64,000 nucleotides of DNA from Stratiformator vulcanicus. Lineage in GTDB: Bacteria > Planctomycetota > Planctomycetia > Planctomycetales > Planctomycetaceae. How positions within the stretch are numbered: position 1 is the stretch's first letter; each line of letters opens with the position of its first letter. Under the pieces are notes generated by a model, which was not told the DNA's origin, made no database searches, and was given only the letters and a program-made list of their open reading frames with translations. Location of the stretch: the NCBI RefSeq assembly GCF_007744515.1, contig NZ_CP036268.1, positions 4,112,088-4,176,087 on the forward strand. The letters run 5' to 3'. Shown piece after piece: positions 18,441-27,684 of the stretch. Both the position numbers and the translations under genes were made by a program.

Positions 18441-18549
18441 CTAGAAGCGATTTCAATACCAGCCAGAGGCGCAAGCCGATGGCCGATCAACCAGCGATTT
18501 CCCCGACGGCTTGCGCCTTGTATGTTGGGCGATTTGATACCGCTTCTAG
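18441..18549. repeat. nested palindromic element
   Basis: Outer arms CTAGAAGCG (18441-18449) and CGCTTCTAG (18541-18549), with GGTATCAAATCG/CGATTTCAATACC-like extensions. Inner arms GGCGCAAGCCG and CGGCTTGCGCC. The right end overlaps the stop codon of the VWA gene, so it may also end transcription from both sides. Confidence 0.5.
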
Positions 18550-19808
18550 AATGCCGGTGTTTCGCTCTTAAATTGAATTCCCTTTTTGCCCGCTTGCTCC
18601 AGCGTATTGCGGTAGAGCTCGACATCAATCACCGGCGTTGCGTCTTTGCGCTTCGCCAGCTCTGACTCGATAAATTTCTGGCGTTTCTCACCGAGCTCGC
18701 GAATTCTCTTTCGAAGCTCTTTCCGCTTTTCATAGCGAACTTTTAACTCTTTCTCGAGTTGTTCCTTTGGCAGCTTGCGAAGGTCTTCCGGCAGCTGCTT
18801 CGCATCGATTTCTGAGAGTTTCAAGCCGTCTTCATTGAAGGCGTGTACGAGTTCGTTGGCCGCTCCGTTGAGGAAATTGCTTCCGCCGCTCACGTCGGAA
18901 TTAAACAGTGCCCGCCGCGCTGACAGGCGAGTCCATGCCTTCGAATCAAGCTTACTTTCAGCCGCCTGCTTCTTAATGCTCTTAATGCCGCTCATTTCAT
19001 TTCGCTCCGTCTGAGCGGCCAATTGCTCCGAGGTCCCGTAATACAGTCGAGTGCCATCCAGCTTTTCAGAGAGTTCGGAGATTTGCTTGTCGAAGGGTGT
19101 CGAAGAAACGACGTGCCCACCCGACTGGTCGATCTGCACGTAACGGCCTTCGCTGAGATCGGCGATCTCCTGCCAGATCGGCGTGGTCGTCGACATTTGG
19201 CCGCACTGAATCGTGTTAATGATCAGGTCACTGCGGACGGCCGCTTCGCAGGTCCGCTTGTAATGTGTATCGTCTTTATAATCGAGATGGGGCGGGGCGT
19301 CGCCGACGAGGTAGATGACCTTGTAAGTCGTCTCGTCATTGCTCCACTTCATGCTGCCGACCGCTTCGGACAGGGCCTGGTTGACGCTTTCGGGCGTGTC
19401 TCCGCCGCCGCCGGCCTGCAAGGCCATCAGGTTCGCGTACACCTCGTCGAGGTCATCGGTCAGCGGGGTGACCTTCGTCACGAATTCATCTCCCCGATCG
19501 CGATACCCGACGAGCCCCATTTTGATTTCAGGGGCCGGTCGCGCTTGCGCGAAGCTGTTGGCGATCGCCCAAATCTTTTCTTTCGCAGCCGCGATCAGGC
19601 CGCTCATGCTGCCGGTCGAATCAAGCACGAAGACCACTTCGATCCGAGGTCGCGGTTGCCGGGAAGCCTCGACCGGTGACCGCATCGCGTCGTCTGTTTG
19701 TGCATGGGCATGATCGGCGAGCGTCATGACCGCCGCAGCAATCACGGCTGCAACAGTCGCTGCCGCAAAAATCAGAGCGGAGCGGATTGCCGGTTGCGTT
19801 ACTCGCAT
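18546..19808 (-). CDS. exported von Willebrand factor A domain protein
   Basis: Start taken at 19808, where AAGGA lies 9-13 bases upstream and a signal peptide begins (MRVTQPAIRS..., cleavage near AHA|QT). The 420-residue product has a VWA domain from about residue 57: VVFVLDSTGSMSG supplies the MIDAS loop, with GGGGDTPESV and YLVGDAPPHLDY further on. The C-terminal third (about 280-420) is highly charged and helical (KRKELRKRIRELGEKR), likely coiled coil. VWA proteins bind partners through a metal ion. Function unknown; no MoxR ATPase nearby. Confidence 0.8.
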   Translation of the reverse strand: MRVTQPAIRSALIFAAATVAAVIAAAVMTLADHAHAQTDDAMRSPVEASRQPRPRIEVVFVLDSTGSMSGLIAAAKEKIWAIANSFAQARPAPEIKMGLVGYRDRGDEFVTKVTPLTDDLDEVYANLMALQAGGGGDTPESVNQALSEAVGSMKWSNDETTYKVIYLVGDAPPHLDYKDDTHYKRTCEAAVRSDLIINTIQCGQMSTTTPIWQEIADLSEGRYVQIDQSGGHVVSSTPFDKQISELSEKLDGTRLYYGTSEQLAAQTERNEMSGIKSIKKQAAESKLDSKAWTRLSARRALFNSDVSGGSNFLNGAANELVHAFNEDGLKLSEIDAKQLPEDLRKLPKEQLEKELKVRYEKRKELRKRIRELGEKRQKFIESELAKRKDATPVIDVELYRNTLEQAGKKGIQFKSETPAF

Positions 19809-20189
19809 GACTTGTCGTCCTTTGTGGGTCCCAGAACAAATAGTGCGTCTCGCAATAGACATCGCGGATGGTCGCATTCGTCACATTGGACGCGACGGAG
19901 CCAAATCCAGTTCCCTCCGATACGCCATATATCCCTGCGAATCGCCGCTTCGAAGACATCCGCAACCAAGACGGCTCGAAAGAGCTTCCCCGACTAGAGA
20001 CGGCGTCAATGCCGATATTACGGAGAAGTACCGAGTTCTAACGCAAGTACTTTCGCGGCTTCTGGATAAATCGTTGTTGATTTTTTTTCTCGGCTCCGGT
20101 AGTCTTTCTTCAACGGCGTGGCTAGGCGGCTGCACCTTTGGCAGTCGGGCCGACGCCGTTTTTTCTTTACTGATTGGAAGTAGACTGCA
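19809..20189. promoter_or_regulatory. divergent region and 5' leader of the cold shock gene
   Basis: 381 bp between the divergent VWA and csp genes, without a plausible protein gene. The csp-proximal end carries the large hairpin and T-run described separately. Confidence 0.4.
20112..20164 (+). terminator. terminator-like structure in the csp leader
   Basis: Outer stem AACGGCGT/ACGCCGTT, continuing GGC/GCC past a bulge, inner stem GGCTGC/GCAGTC, then six T. It ends 25 bases before the csp start codon. It is either the end of a small upstream RNA or an attenuator or temperature-sensitive leader of the csp mRNA. Confidence 0.6.
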
Positions 20190-20387
20190 ATGGCTGAAGG
20201 CACGATCAAGAAGCTGACTGACAAGGGATTTGGATTTATCGACACTGGGGGAGGCAAGGATTTGTTCTTCCACATGTCGAGCCTCGAAGGAGTTCGCTTC
20301 GAGGAGCTGTACGAAGGGCAAAGCGTTTCCTTCAATCAAGGCCAAGGGCCGAAGGGTCCGCGAGCTGAGAACGTCAAGCCTGTCTAA
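20190..20387 (+). CDS. cold shock family protein
   Basis: CspA-type OB-fold protein of 65 residues. It has both RNA-binding motifs in recognisable form: KGFGFID (RNP1-like, 12-18) and DLFFHMS (RNP2-like, 24-30; classic DVFVHFS). Binds single-stranded nucleic acids as an RNA chaperone. GGAAG lies about 10 bases before the ATG. An upstream terminator-like hairpin suggests leader control. A good terminator follows. Confidence 0.93.
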   Translation: MAEGTIKKLTDKGFGFIDTGGGKDLFFHMSSLEGVRFEELYEGQSVSFNQGQGPKGPRAENVKPV

Positions 20388-20403
20388 GACAGAACTTGTA
20401 TCG

Positions 20404-20437
20404 GGCCGGTGCGGGAACGGATCCTCACCGGCCTTTT
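20404..20437 (+). terminator. terminator of the cold shock gene
   Basis: Stem GGCCGGTG/CACCGGCC with a 14-base loop, then TTTT, 17 bp after the stop. Confidence 0.7.
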
Positions 20438-20532
20438 CGTTGCGCGTCGCGTGAAATCGACGCGGAAAATGTCGCGATTTCGCCGTCGGTCCCGAACGCA
20501 GGGGCGGACGGCCGTTTTGATGGGAGGTATGT

Positions 20533-20754
20533 ATGTTTCGATGCGATAAATGTGGCTCCGTGGCCCAGGCCGGCGAAGCTGCCCATAAGGTGATCGTTCA
20601 ACAACGCGAACGGGAATATGACGAGCGATCCAAGGAGGTCCCGACGGGACGTTCCGGTCGCCACCGAACCCGCGTCGAAGACCGCGGCGGAGCGGGCAAA
20701 GAGATCGTCCGTGAAATGACGATGTGTTCGAGCTGCGCTGTTGAGTACGAATAG
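20533..20754 (+). CDS. small zinc-ribbon protein
   Basis: Protein of 73 residues with CDKCG (4-8) at the N-terminus and CSSC (66-69) at the C-terminus, together a plausible four-Cys zinc site, separated by a charged Arg/Glu-rich stretch. GGGAGG lies upstream and a strong terminator downstream, so it is probably its own unit. No specific family recognised; small proteins of this form often bind RNA or ribosomes. Confidence 0.7.
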   Translation: MFRCDKCGSVAQAGEAAHKVIVQQREREYDERSKEVPTGRSGRHRTRVEDRGGAGKEIVREMTMCSSCAVEYE

Positions 20755-20782
20755 CAGCGGTCGGGTCATACGAATTGCTGAG

Positions 20783-20808
20783 GCGGCGTCTCCAGACGCC
20801 GCTTTTTT
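20783..20808 (+). terminator. terminator of the small zinc-ribbon gene
   Basis: GCGGCGTCT/AGACGCCGC around CC, followed by six T. Confidence 0.8.
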
Positions 20809-20917
20809 CTTGCGCCGATTCCATTCCGGACGTCGCTCCGATTATGCTCAAGCAGTCGTTGATGTATCGAAATGCCGGTCGCCGAAAGATCGCTGGAAGA
20901 ACCGAGGAGCTTGTGCC

Positions 20918-22279
20918 ATGAATCGCCGTCATTTTCTGGGTCACTCGGCCGCGGCCGCGACATCGATCAGCCTGCTGCAGGCCGGGGCCTACGCGGGTGA
21001 GCCATCAGAGCCTAAGAAAGTAGGCCTGATCGGCTGCGGCTGGTACGGCAAGAACGACCTGTTCCGGCTGCTTGAGGTCGAGGACGTCAACGTGATCGCC
21101 CTGTGTGACGTCGACTCGCAGATGCTCGCCGAGGCCGGAGATATGACGGCCGAGCGGCAAAAGTCGGGAGCCGTCCCTCAGCTCTACGGCGACTATCGCA
21201 AGATGCTCGCGGAGCACCAGTTCGACATCGTGCTGATCGGCACTCCCGACCATTGGCATGCCCTGAACATGATCGCTGCCGTCGAAGCGGGAGCCGACGT
21301 CTACTGCCAAAAGCCGATCAGCGTGGACATCGTCGAAGGACAGGCGATGGTGGATGCCGCTCGTCGGACAAACCGCGTCGTGCAGGTCGGAACGCAGCGA
21401 CGGAGTACTCCTCACCTCGTGGAAGCTCGCGACAAAGTCATTCAACCCGGCTTGCTCGGGAAGATCGGCTACGCGGAAATTTGCTGCTATTACCACATGG
21501 GGATGAAGAAGAACCCGGCTCCTACGCCGCCGCCGGAATCACTTGATTACGAAATGTGGACCGGCCCGGCTCCGATGAAGCCCTACATCCCCGGAACGCA
21601 TCCCGGGCAATGGCGATCGTTCCAGCAATACGGAAACGGGATCGTCGGAGACATGTGCATTCACATGCTCGACATGGTCCGCTGGATGTGCGATCTCGGC
21701 TGGCCCACGCAGGTCTCCTCCACGGGCGGGATCCTCGTCCGAACCGACTCGGCGGCGAACATCCCCGACACGCAAACGGCCACGTTCGAGTTCAATGAAT
21801 TTCCGGTCACGTGGACACATCGAACTTGGGGCCGCGCCCCCGATCCCGAATATCCCTGGGCGGCATTCCTCTACGGGGACAAAGGCACGCTCAAAGTCAG
21901 CGTGACGAAATGGGAATTCATCCCGTGGGGTAAAGGGCCCACGCTCAGTGGTGAGCCCGCACCTTGGGATCCGTCGAGAAACTCGCTTCAGAAAAATGAA
22001 AGTCGATTGGAAAAGCACGTCATCCGAGCCAATCAAGAACATCAGCGAGACTTTCTGCGGGCCATCGAAGACCGCTCCCGTCCCGTGGCCGATATCGAGC
22101 AGGGACACATTTCGACGGCCAGTTGCGTCCTCGCCAATATGTCACTCGAACTGGGACGCTCCCTCCGTTGGGACGCGGTGGCTGGGCAGGTCATTGGGGA
22201 TGATGAAGCCAACCGAAAACTGGCCCGTCCTTACCGCTCACCCTGGAAACACCCGACGCTGTCCGAGACGACATCGTAA
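20918..22279 (+). CDS. Tat-exported Gfo/Idh/MocA-family oxidoreductase
   Basis: Start at 20918 preceded by GAGGAGC and giving a twin-arginine signal (NRRHFLGHSAAAATS). The 453-residue enzyme has the Rossmann nucleotide fold (VGLIGCGWYGKND, about 38-50), DVDSQ, the family motif GTPDHWHALNMIAAVEAG (about 108-125) and QKPIS, the EKP-type catalytic Lys. Such proteins oxidise or epimerise sugars with bound NAD(P). Followed by DUF1080 and sulfatase genes on the same strand, suggesting a shared glycan-breakdown role. Confidence 0.9.
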   Translation: MNRRHFLGHSAAAATSISLLQAGAYAGEPSEPKKVGLIGCGWYGKNDLFRLLEVEDVNVIALCDVDSQMLAEAGDMTAERQKSGAVPQLYGDYRKMLAEHQFDIVLIGTPDHWHALNMIAAVEAGADVYCQKPISVDIVEGQAMVDAARRTNRVVQVGTQRRSTPHLVEARDKVIQPGLLGKIGYAEICCYYHMGMKKNPAPTPPPESLDYEMWTGPAPMKPYIPGTHPGQWRSFQQYGNGIVGDMCIHMLDMVRWMCDLGWPTQVSSTGGILVRTDSAANIPDTQTATFEFNEFPVTWTHRTWGRAPDPEYPWAAFLYGDKGTLKVSVTKWEFIPWGKGPTLSGEPAPWDPSRNSLQKNESRLEKHVIRANQEHQRDFLRAIEDRSRPVADIEQGHISTASCVLANMSLELGRSLRWDAVAGQVIGDDEANRKLARPYRSPWKHPTLSETTS

Positions 22280-22461
22280 ACCCCGGACGACGCCGCCCCG
22301 AACTTGCATTGGGTCGAACGCCGGGGCACACTGCTACCGGTCAACGGACGTTGATGCGTCAGGTACTGATCTGCGCACATTACCGGCGTACTCGTTGGCA
22401 GCGTCCCGCCCCAACCGTTTCACCCTCCAGAATTCAACATCGATCTTTAAGAAAGCATTTT

Positions 22462-23148
22462 ATGACTATTGCGAAAACCAGTGCGGTCGCGTTCGTCGCG
22501 ATGTTAGCTCTCGTCACGTCCGCGTCGGCCGGCGAGTGGACGTCGCTGTTCGATGGCGAGTCACTCGATGACTGGGCCCGCGAAGGCGGCACGGCGACTT
22601 ACCGCATCGAAGACGGGGCGATCGTCGGCAAGACGAAGCAGGGCAGTAAGAATACGTTTTTGTGCAAGGCGCCGTACTCTGATTTCGAGCTTCAATTCGA
22701 AGTCAAATGCGACAAGGGATTGAACTCCGGCGTGCAAATTCGCAGCCACGTCTACGAAGAAGATACGCCGCAGAAGTCGAACCCGAAGCGCGTTCGAAAA
22801 GCGGGCGAAGTCTATGGACCGCAGTGCGAAATCGGAGCCTACGGCCGCGGCGGAGACAGCGTGAACGGCAATTTTTGGGACGAAGGACGGCGGACGAAAT
22901 GGCTGTGCGATGTTGATGAAGAAAATCCGGAAGTCTCCGGCGCTTATAAGGCCGGCGAATGGAACACTTATCGCATCGTTGCCAAGGGCGATCATTACCA
23001 GTCATTCGTCAATGGCGTAAAGATCGCGGACTTCAACGATGACATGGACGAATCAGGATTAATCGGCCTGCAGGTGCACAGCATTGGCAAGAATCAGGGG
23101 CCTTACGAAGTCCGCTGGCGGAACATCAAAATTAAAGAACTCGATTAA
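22462..23148 (+). CDS. exported DUF1080 (3-keto-disaccharide hydrolase-like) protein
   Basis: 228 residues with a signal peptide cleaved near SASA|GEW. WTSLFDGESLDDW is the classic opening of DUF1080, followed by YRIEDGAIVGKT, LQFEVKCDKGLNSGVQIRS and GLQVHSIGKNQGPYEVRWRNIKIKEL. The fold is a concanavalin-like beta sandwich. Some members hydrolyse 3-keto-glycosides, which fits the oxidoreductase upstream. Start chosen for the signal peptide. Confidence 0.88.
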   Translation: MTIAKTSAVAFVAMLALVTSASAGEWTSLFDGESLDDWAREGGTATYRIEDGAIVGKTKQGSKNTFLCKAPYSDFELQFEVKCDKGLNSGVQIRSHVYEEDTPQKSNPKRVRKAGEVYGPQCEIGAYGRGGDSVNGNFWDEGRRTKWLCDVDEENPEVSGAYKAGEWNTYRIVAKGDHYQSFVNGVKIADFNDDMDESGLIGLQVHSIGKNQGPYEVRWRNIKIKELD

Positions 23149-23231
23149 TGTGCCGACCCCCCGGTCGCGAGGACGGGGATTTGATTCTTTAAGAAGCGCA
23201 TTCAAAATCAGTTAATTACGGAATTCGATAT

Positions 23232-24713
23232 ATGACCCGCCCCCTGCCAGTCGCGGTCGTTTTGCTTTTCGCTCCGCTGTTAGTCGCTTTGACTAGGGGC
23301 GACGCGATGGCCACTGAGAAGCCGAATGTGCTTTTTATCGCGATCGATGACCAGAATGACTGGATCGGTTGTCTCGGCGGCCACCCTCTCGCAAAGACTC
23401 CGAACATCGACCAATTGGCGGAGCGGGGGACCGTTTTTACGAACGCTCACTGCCAGGCCCCGCTGTGTAATCCGTCGCGGACGAGCCTCATGACCAGCCG
23501 GCGTCCTTCGTCGACCGGCATTTATGGTCTCGCTCCATGGTTCCGGAACGTCGACGAATTAAAGGACATCGTCTCGCTCCCACAGTATCTCAGGGAGTAC
23601 GGCTATAAGACTTATTCGGCGGGCAAAATTTATCACGGGGGTTACGGACGAAAGTCGAAAGATGATGAGTTCGACGTACTTGGTCCGCCGGTGAAGATCG
23701 TTCGTCCCAAAAAGAAGTTCGTGAAAACGCCGCAAAACCATGCACTGATGGACTGGGGCAAGTTTCCGCCTACCGATGAAGAGACGGGAGAATGGCAAAC
23801 GGCAAGCTGGGCCGTCGAACAACTAGAGAGTGACCTGCCCGAGCCGTTCTTTCTTTCGTTCGGGCACTTTCTGCCGCACGTGCCTTGCTACGCCCCGCCG
23901 AAGTGGCACGACCTATATCCGGATGATGATTCGGTGCGGCCGGAAATTTTATTTAATGATCGATCCGATACGCCGCGGTCTTCGTGGTTTATTCACTGGG
24001 AACTGCCCGAGCCGCGGCTCAAATTTCTGCTCGATGAAAATGAGTGGACCAACCTGTGCCGGTCCTATCTCGCCTGCGTCAGCTTCGTCGATTCGCAGAT
24101 CGGTCGCGTCCTGACGGCACTGAACGAAAGCGGTCGCGCGGATAACACGATTATCGTGCTTTGGTCGGATCACGGTTATCACCTTGGTGAAAAGGAGATT
24201 TCCGGCAAGAACACGCTGTGGGATGATAGCACGAGAGTTCCGCTGATCTTCGCCGGGCCGGGCGTGACGTCGGGGCAGACCTGCGTCGAGCCGGCCGAGC
24301 TGCTCGATATTTACCCCACGCTCGTCGATCTGTGCGGACTCCCTCCGAACGGCAATCTGGAAGGGGTCAGCCTTTCTCCGCAGCTTCAGGATGCCTCTGT
24401 ACCAACCGGCCGCCCGGCAATCACGACTCATAACCAGGGCAACCACGGCATCCGCACGAAAGACTGGCGTTACATTCGCTATGTGGATGGTGCGGAGGAA
24501 CTCTACGACATGCAGGCCGATCCGAAGGAATGGACCAACCTGGCCGACAATTCAGAGTACGAGAGCGTCCTCACCAAGATGCGAGCACACCTGCCGGAAA
24601 AGGATGTCCGCCCCGCTCCCGGTAGCCGCCATCGCGTGCTGATCTACGAAGATGGCGTCCCCAATTGGCAGGGGGAAGACATCTCGGCGGACGACCCGAT
24701 TCCGCAATTTTGA
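23232..24713 (+). CDS. sulfatase (iduronate-2-sulfatase-like)
   Basis: Exported protein of 493 residues with a signal peptide of about 27. KPNVLFIAIDDQNDW provides metal-binding Asp residues; PLCNPSRTSLMTSRRPSSTG is the sulfatase signature in which Cys is converted to formylglycine (CxPxR). SAGKIYHG and IIVLWSDHGYHLGEK (about 303-317) complete the active site. Type I sulfatases remove sulfate from glycans; planctomycetes carry many. Third in the Gfo/Idh-DUF1080-sulfatase row. Confidence 0.9.
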   Translation: MTRPLPVAVVLLFAPLLVALTRGDAMATEKPNVLFIAIDDQNDWIGCLGGHPLAKTPNIDQLAERGTVFTNAHCQAPLCNPSRTSLMTSRRPSSTGIYGLAPWFRNVDELKDIVSLPQYLREYGYKTYSAGKIYHGGYGRKSKDDEFDVLGPPVKIVRPKKKFVKTPQNHALMDWGKFPPTDEETGEWQTASWAVEQLESDLPEPFFLSFGHFLPHVPCYAPPKWHDLYPDDDSVRPEILFNDRSDTPRSSWFIHWELPEPRLKFLLDENEWTNLCRSYLACVSFVDSQIGRVLTALNESGRADNTIIVLWSDHGYHLGEKEISGKNTLWDDSTRVPLIFAGPGVTSGQTCVEPAELLDIYPTLVDLCGLPPNGNLEGVSLSPQLQDASVPTGRPAITTHNQGNHGIRTKDWRYIRYVDGAEELYDMQADPKEWTNLADNSEYESVLTKMRAHLPEKDVRPAPGSRHRVLIYEDGVPNWQGEDISADDPIPQF

Positions 24714-24933
24714 GGCGTCAGTCTCATCAAATGCACACCGGATGCTATCCGCCTCGCACGGCCGTCCGATTGACCGGCGCGGGGGTCTGACTTACCGTAT
24801 TTGCAGCACGGACGCCGACCGGTTTCCTAGATTGACTCGAAAGCGTGAGTCTTCGCCGGACGGTCTGCTCAGACCGCAATGCCCGTCGTCGCGACTTATC
24901 AAAGCGCGAAGGCGGCGATGAGACTTCCCCCCC

Positions 24934-27600
24934 ATGTTTTTTCATTCGCTGGGCCGCCTCGTTTCTCGCTCGTGGGCCGTGCTACCGGTCCTATGGGTGG
25001 CTCTACTTTGCTCGCTCTACATCATCGCGCCGCCGTTTCAAAGCGTTGTTGAAGACGGCGAATTTGATTTTCTGCCGGAGTCATCGCCGAGCCTCGTCGC
25101 CGAAGAGGCCTTCAACTCGGCGTTTTCATCGGAATTCGCTCGCAGTTCAATCGCGGTCGTCGTCCGACGCAAAGGCGTAGATGATGAGGGTCAGCCTCAA
25201 GAATTGACCACCGCCGAGGACCTCACCGAGCGCCCGGAACTTGCCGATTACACATTTATCGACAACGTCCTGATTCCACGAATTCGCGAGTTGGTGATCT
25301 CGCGTGGGTGGATGGCCCCGGCCGGCGAAGAGGAACAGACAGCGTCAGATGGTGACGCTCAGCTCGCCGCAGTCGAAGAGACGATCGAGACCGACATTCC
25401 GACAGTCGTGACCGACATCGGCGAATCGCCGGACGGAAGTATCAACCCGATCGTCGCCAATATTCGAACGTATCAAGACAGCGGTTTAGGCGAACTGCTC
25501 CAGAGTCAGGACGGCTCGGCCGCACTGATCGTCCTCAATCTTGAAACCGAGTATCAGGAGAAGGTTAATCAGCCGCTGATCAATGCGCTGGCCGAACTCG
25601 TTGACCCGGCCACCGGCGATCTGCGGGCCGAAGGCAAGATTCCGCCGGGGCTCGAAATTTACCTCTCAGGACCGGCCGTCGTCGGAAACGACCTGCGACA
25701 AGCCGCACAGGACAGCGCTCGCGCGACCGACTCGGCGACCGCGATCTTGGTCATCGGCCTGCTTCTAATCATCTACCGCGCCCCGCTGCTGGCGATTATC
25801 CCGCTGCTCACCGTGTTCGTTGCCGTCAAGACGTCACTGCTCCTACTGGCCCTGGCGGCCCAAGCCGGATGGGTCGACCTGTTTAACGGAATCAAAATCT
25901 ATGTCAGCGTCGTGATGTATGGCGCAGGCATCGACTACTGCATGTTTCTGATGGCCCGATATCGGGAAGAACTGGAGGAAGGGGGCGACTTCGGCAGCGC
26001 GATTGGTGCCGCAATCGGAAATGTGGGGCCGGCCCTCGCCGCCAGCGCCGGAACGACGATGGTCGGCCTGGGCATGATGTACTTCGCCCAATTCGGAAAG
26101 TTCAGTGAGGCCGGAGTCGCCATGTCGTTCAGCCTCGGCGTCGTGCTGATCGGAACGCTCACGCTGACGCCGGCGCTGCTGCGAATGTTCGGCCGCTACG
26201 CATTTTGGCCACATGTCCCGCGCGAACGCATCACGCGGGCCGCAAATTGGCTCTCGCCGACAAATATAATTTCGCGACTGCTCGAACGCTCTCAGCTTCG
26301 CAAAGCGTGGAGTGTTGCCGCGGATCGGATCGCCGCCGCGCCGTTGAAGTGGCTGGTCGTCACGATTGCGGTCATGACTCCCTTCGCCGCGGTCGGAGTT
26401 GCGTGGCACGACTGGCTGACCTACGGGCTCCTGTCGGAATTGCCGCCGTCGGAGATCAGCGTTCGAGGGGCGGAGGCCGTTTCCGACCACTTCCCGGCGG
26501 GATACGCGACCCCGACGACCTTGCTGATTTCACAGCCCGAAAACCCCGACATCGACTTTTCTGACCCCGAAGGCGCAGCGGTCATCGACGAACTGACCGA
26601 CTCTATTTGGCAGCGTCGCGAAGAGTTGGGCATTTCTGATTTGCGAACCGTGACAGCCCCGCTCGGCGTTGAGCGGTTGGAAGGGCTCAACGCCTTTCAA
26701 CGAAGGGCTGCGATTCTGCGTGCGCAGCGGTTCTCAGACTATTACGTCGGTTCGGTCGATTCGGAACAGGCCTACGCGACGCGGATCGACCTCATTTTTG
26801 AAGACGATCCGTTCTCGCGAGACAGCATCCGCAAGATCGAGGAATTACGGCAGTTGGTCCCCGAGATTCTGCCGGAGTCGCTGACCGACTCGCAGATTCA
26901 CTTTCTCGGCGCGACGGCCAGTATTCGCGATCTGCGTGAAGTCACGGCCCAGGATCAAGTCTTGATCGATCTGCTCGTGCTGGCGGGGGTCTTCACCGTT
27001 CTCGTCATTCTGCTCCGCAACGCGGCGATCTCGGCGTTCCTGATCACCACGGTTTTCTTCAGCTATCTGGTGACCTTCGGTGTGACCTTCTGCGTGTTTG
27101 CCGCCCTCACGCCTGACTTCGTCGGGCTGGACTGGAAGGTGCCGGTCTTTCTGTTCGTGATCCTCGTGGCGGTCGGCGAAGACTACAACATCTACCTGGT
27201 CACCCGAGTCGAAGAAGAACAACAACGCCACGGACCCGTTGCGGGCGTTACCAGCGCTTTGGCGAAGACCGGCGGGATCATCTCCGGCTGCGGCATGATT
27301 ATGGCCGGGACGTTTTCCTCACTGATGTTCGGCTCGCTCAGCGGCATGATTCAGCTCGGCTTCGCCTTAGCCTTCGGCGTGTTGCTCGACACGTTCGTGG
27401 TGCGACCAATCATCGTTCCCGCTTACTTGGTGATGTTGAATCGGGGTGACTTCGGATCGTTGGGACCATGGCTCGGGGCGTTCCAGCCGAAAGCCGACGG
27501 TTCGGACGACGTGGGAGTCGATCTGCCCGAAAGTGAATCGAATGCCTCACCGATCGATGACACCGAACAGTCCGTGGAGAAACGCTCCAAGGCGTCCTGA
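24934..27600 (+). CDS. MMPL/RND-superfamily transporter
   Basis: Protein of 888 residues, longer than the relative at 9579. An N-terminal helix (about 14-32) leads to a large exported domain up to about 255, then a helical bundle with VVMYGAGIDYCMFLMARYREELEEGGD (MMPL proton-relay region, about 326-351). The second half repeats: helix at about 470, exported domain, then VAVGEDYNIYLVTRVEEE (about 745-762). The tail is acidic and cytosolic. Likely moves lipids such as hopanoids or other hydrophobic molecules. Start codon has no clear ribosome site. Confidence 0.8.
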   Translation: MFFHSLGRLVSRSWAVLPVLWVALLCSLYIIAPPFQSVVEDGEFDFLPESSPSLVAEEAFNSAFSSEFARSSIAVVVRRKGVDDEGQPQELTTAEDLTERPELADYTFIDNVLIPRIRELVISRGWMAPAGEEEQTASDGDAQLAAVEETIETDIPTVVTDIGESPDGSINPIVANIRTYQDSGLGELLQSQDGSAALIVLNLETEYQEKVNQPLINALAELVDPATGDLRAEGKIPPGLEIYLSGPAVVGNDLRQAAQDSARATDSATAILVIGLLLIIYRAPLLAIIPLLTVFVAVKTSLLLLALAAQAGWVDLFNGIKIYVSVVMYGAGIDYCMFLMARYREELEEGGDFGSAIGAAIGNVGPALAASAGTTMVGLGMMYFAQFGKFSEAGVAMSFSLGVVLIGTLTLTPALLRMFGRYAFWPHVPRERITRAANWLSPTNIISRLLERSQLRKAWSVAADRIAAAPLKWLVVTIAVMTPFAAVGVAWHDWLTYGLLSELPPSEISVRGAEAVSDHFPAGYATPTTLLISQPENPDIDFSDPEGAAVIDELTDSIWQRREELGISDLRTVTAPLGVERLEGLNAFQRRAAILRAQRFSDYYVGSVDSEQAYATRIDLIFEDDPFSRDSIRKIEELRQLVPEILPESLTDSQIHFLGATASIRDLREVTAQDQVLIDLLVLAGVFTVLVILLRNAAISAFLITTVFFSYLVTFGVTFCVFAALTPDFVGLDWKVPVFLFVILVAVGEDYNIYLVTRVEEEQQRHGPVAGVTSALAKTGGIISGCGMIMAGTFSSLMFGSLSGMIQLGFALAFGVLLDTFVVRPIIVPAYLVMLNRGDFGSLGPWLGAFQPKADGSDDVGVDLPESESNASPIDDTEQSVEKRSKAS

Positions 27601-27684
27601 TGCGCGCCAAGCGGCTTAGACCAGAGAAGGTGAGCGGCTTCCCCAACCAAAGCACCGGGCAGGGCACGTCCCCCCGAAACCAGA

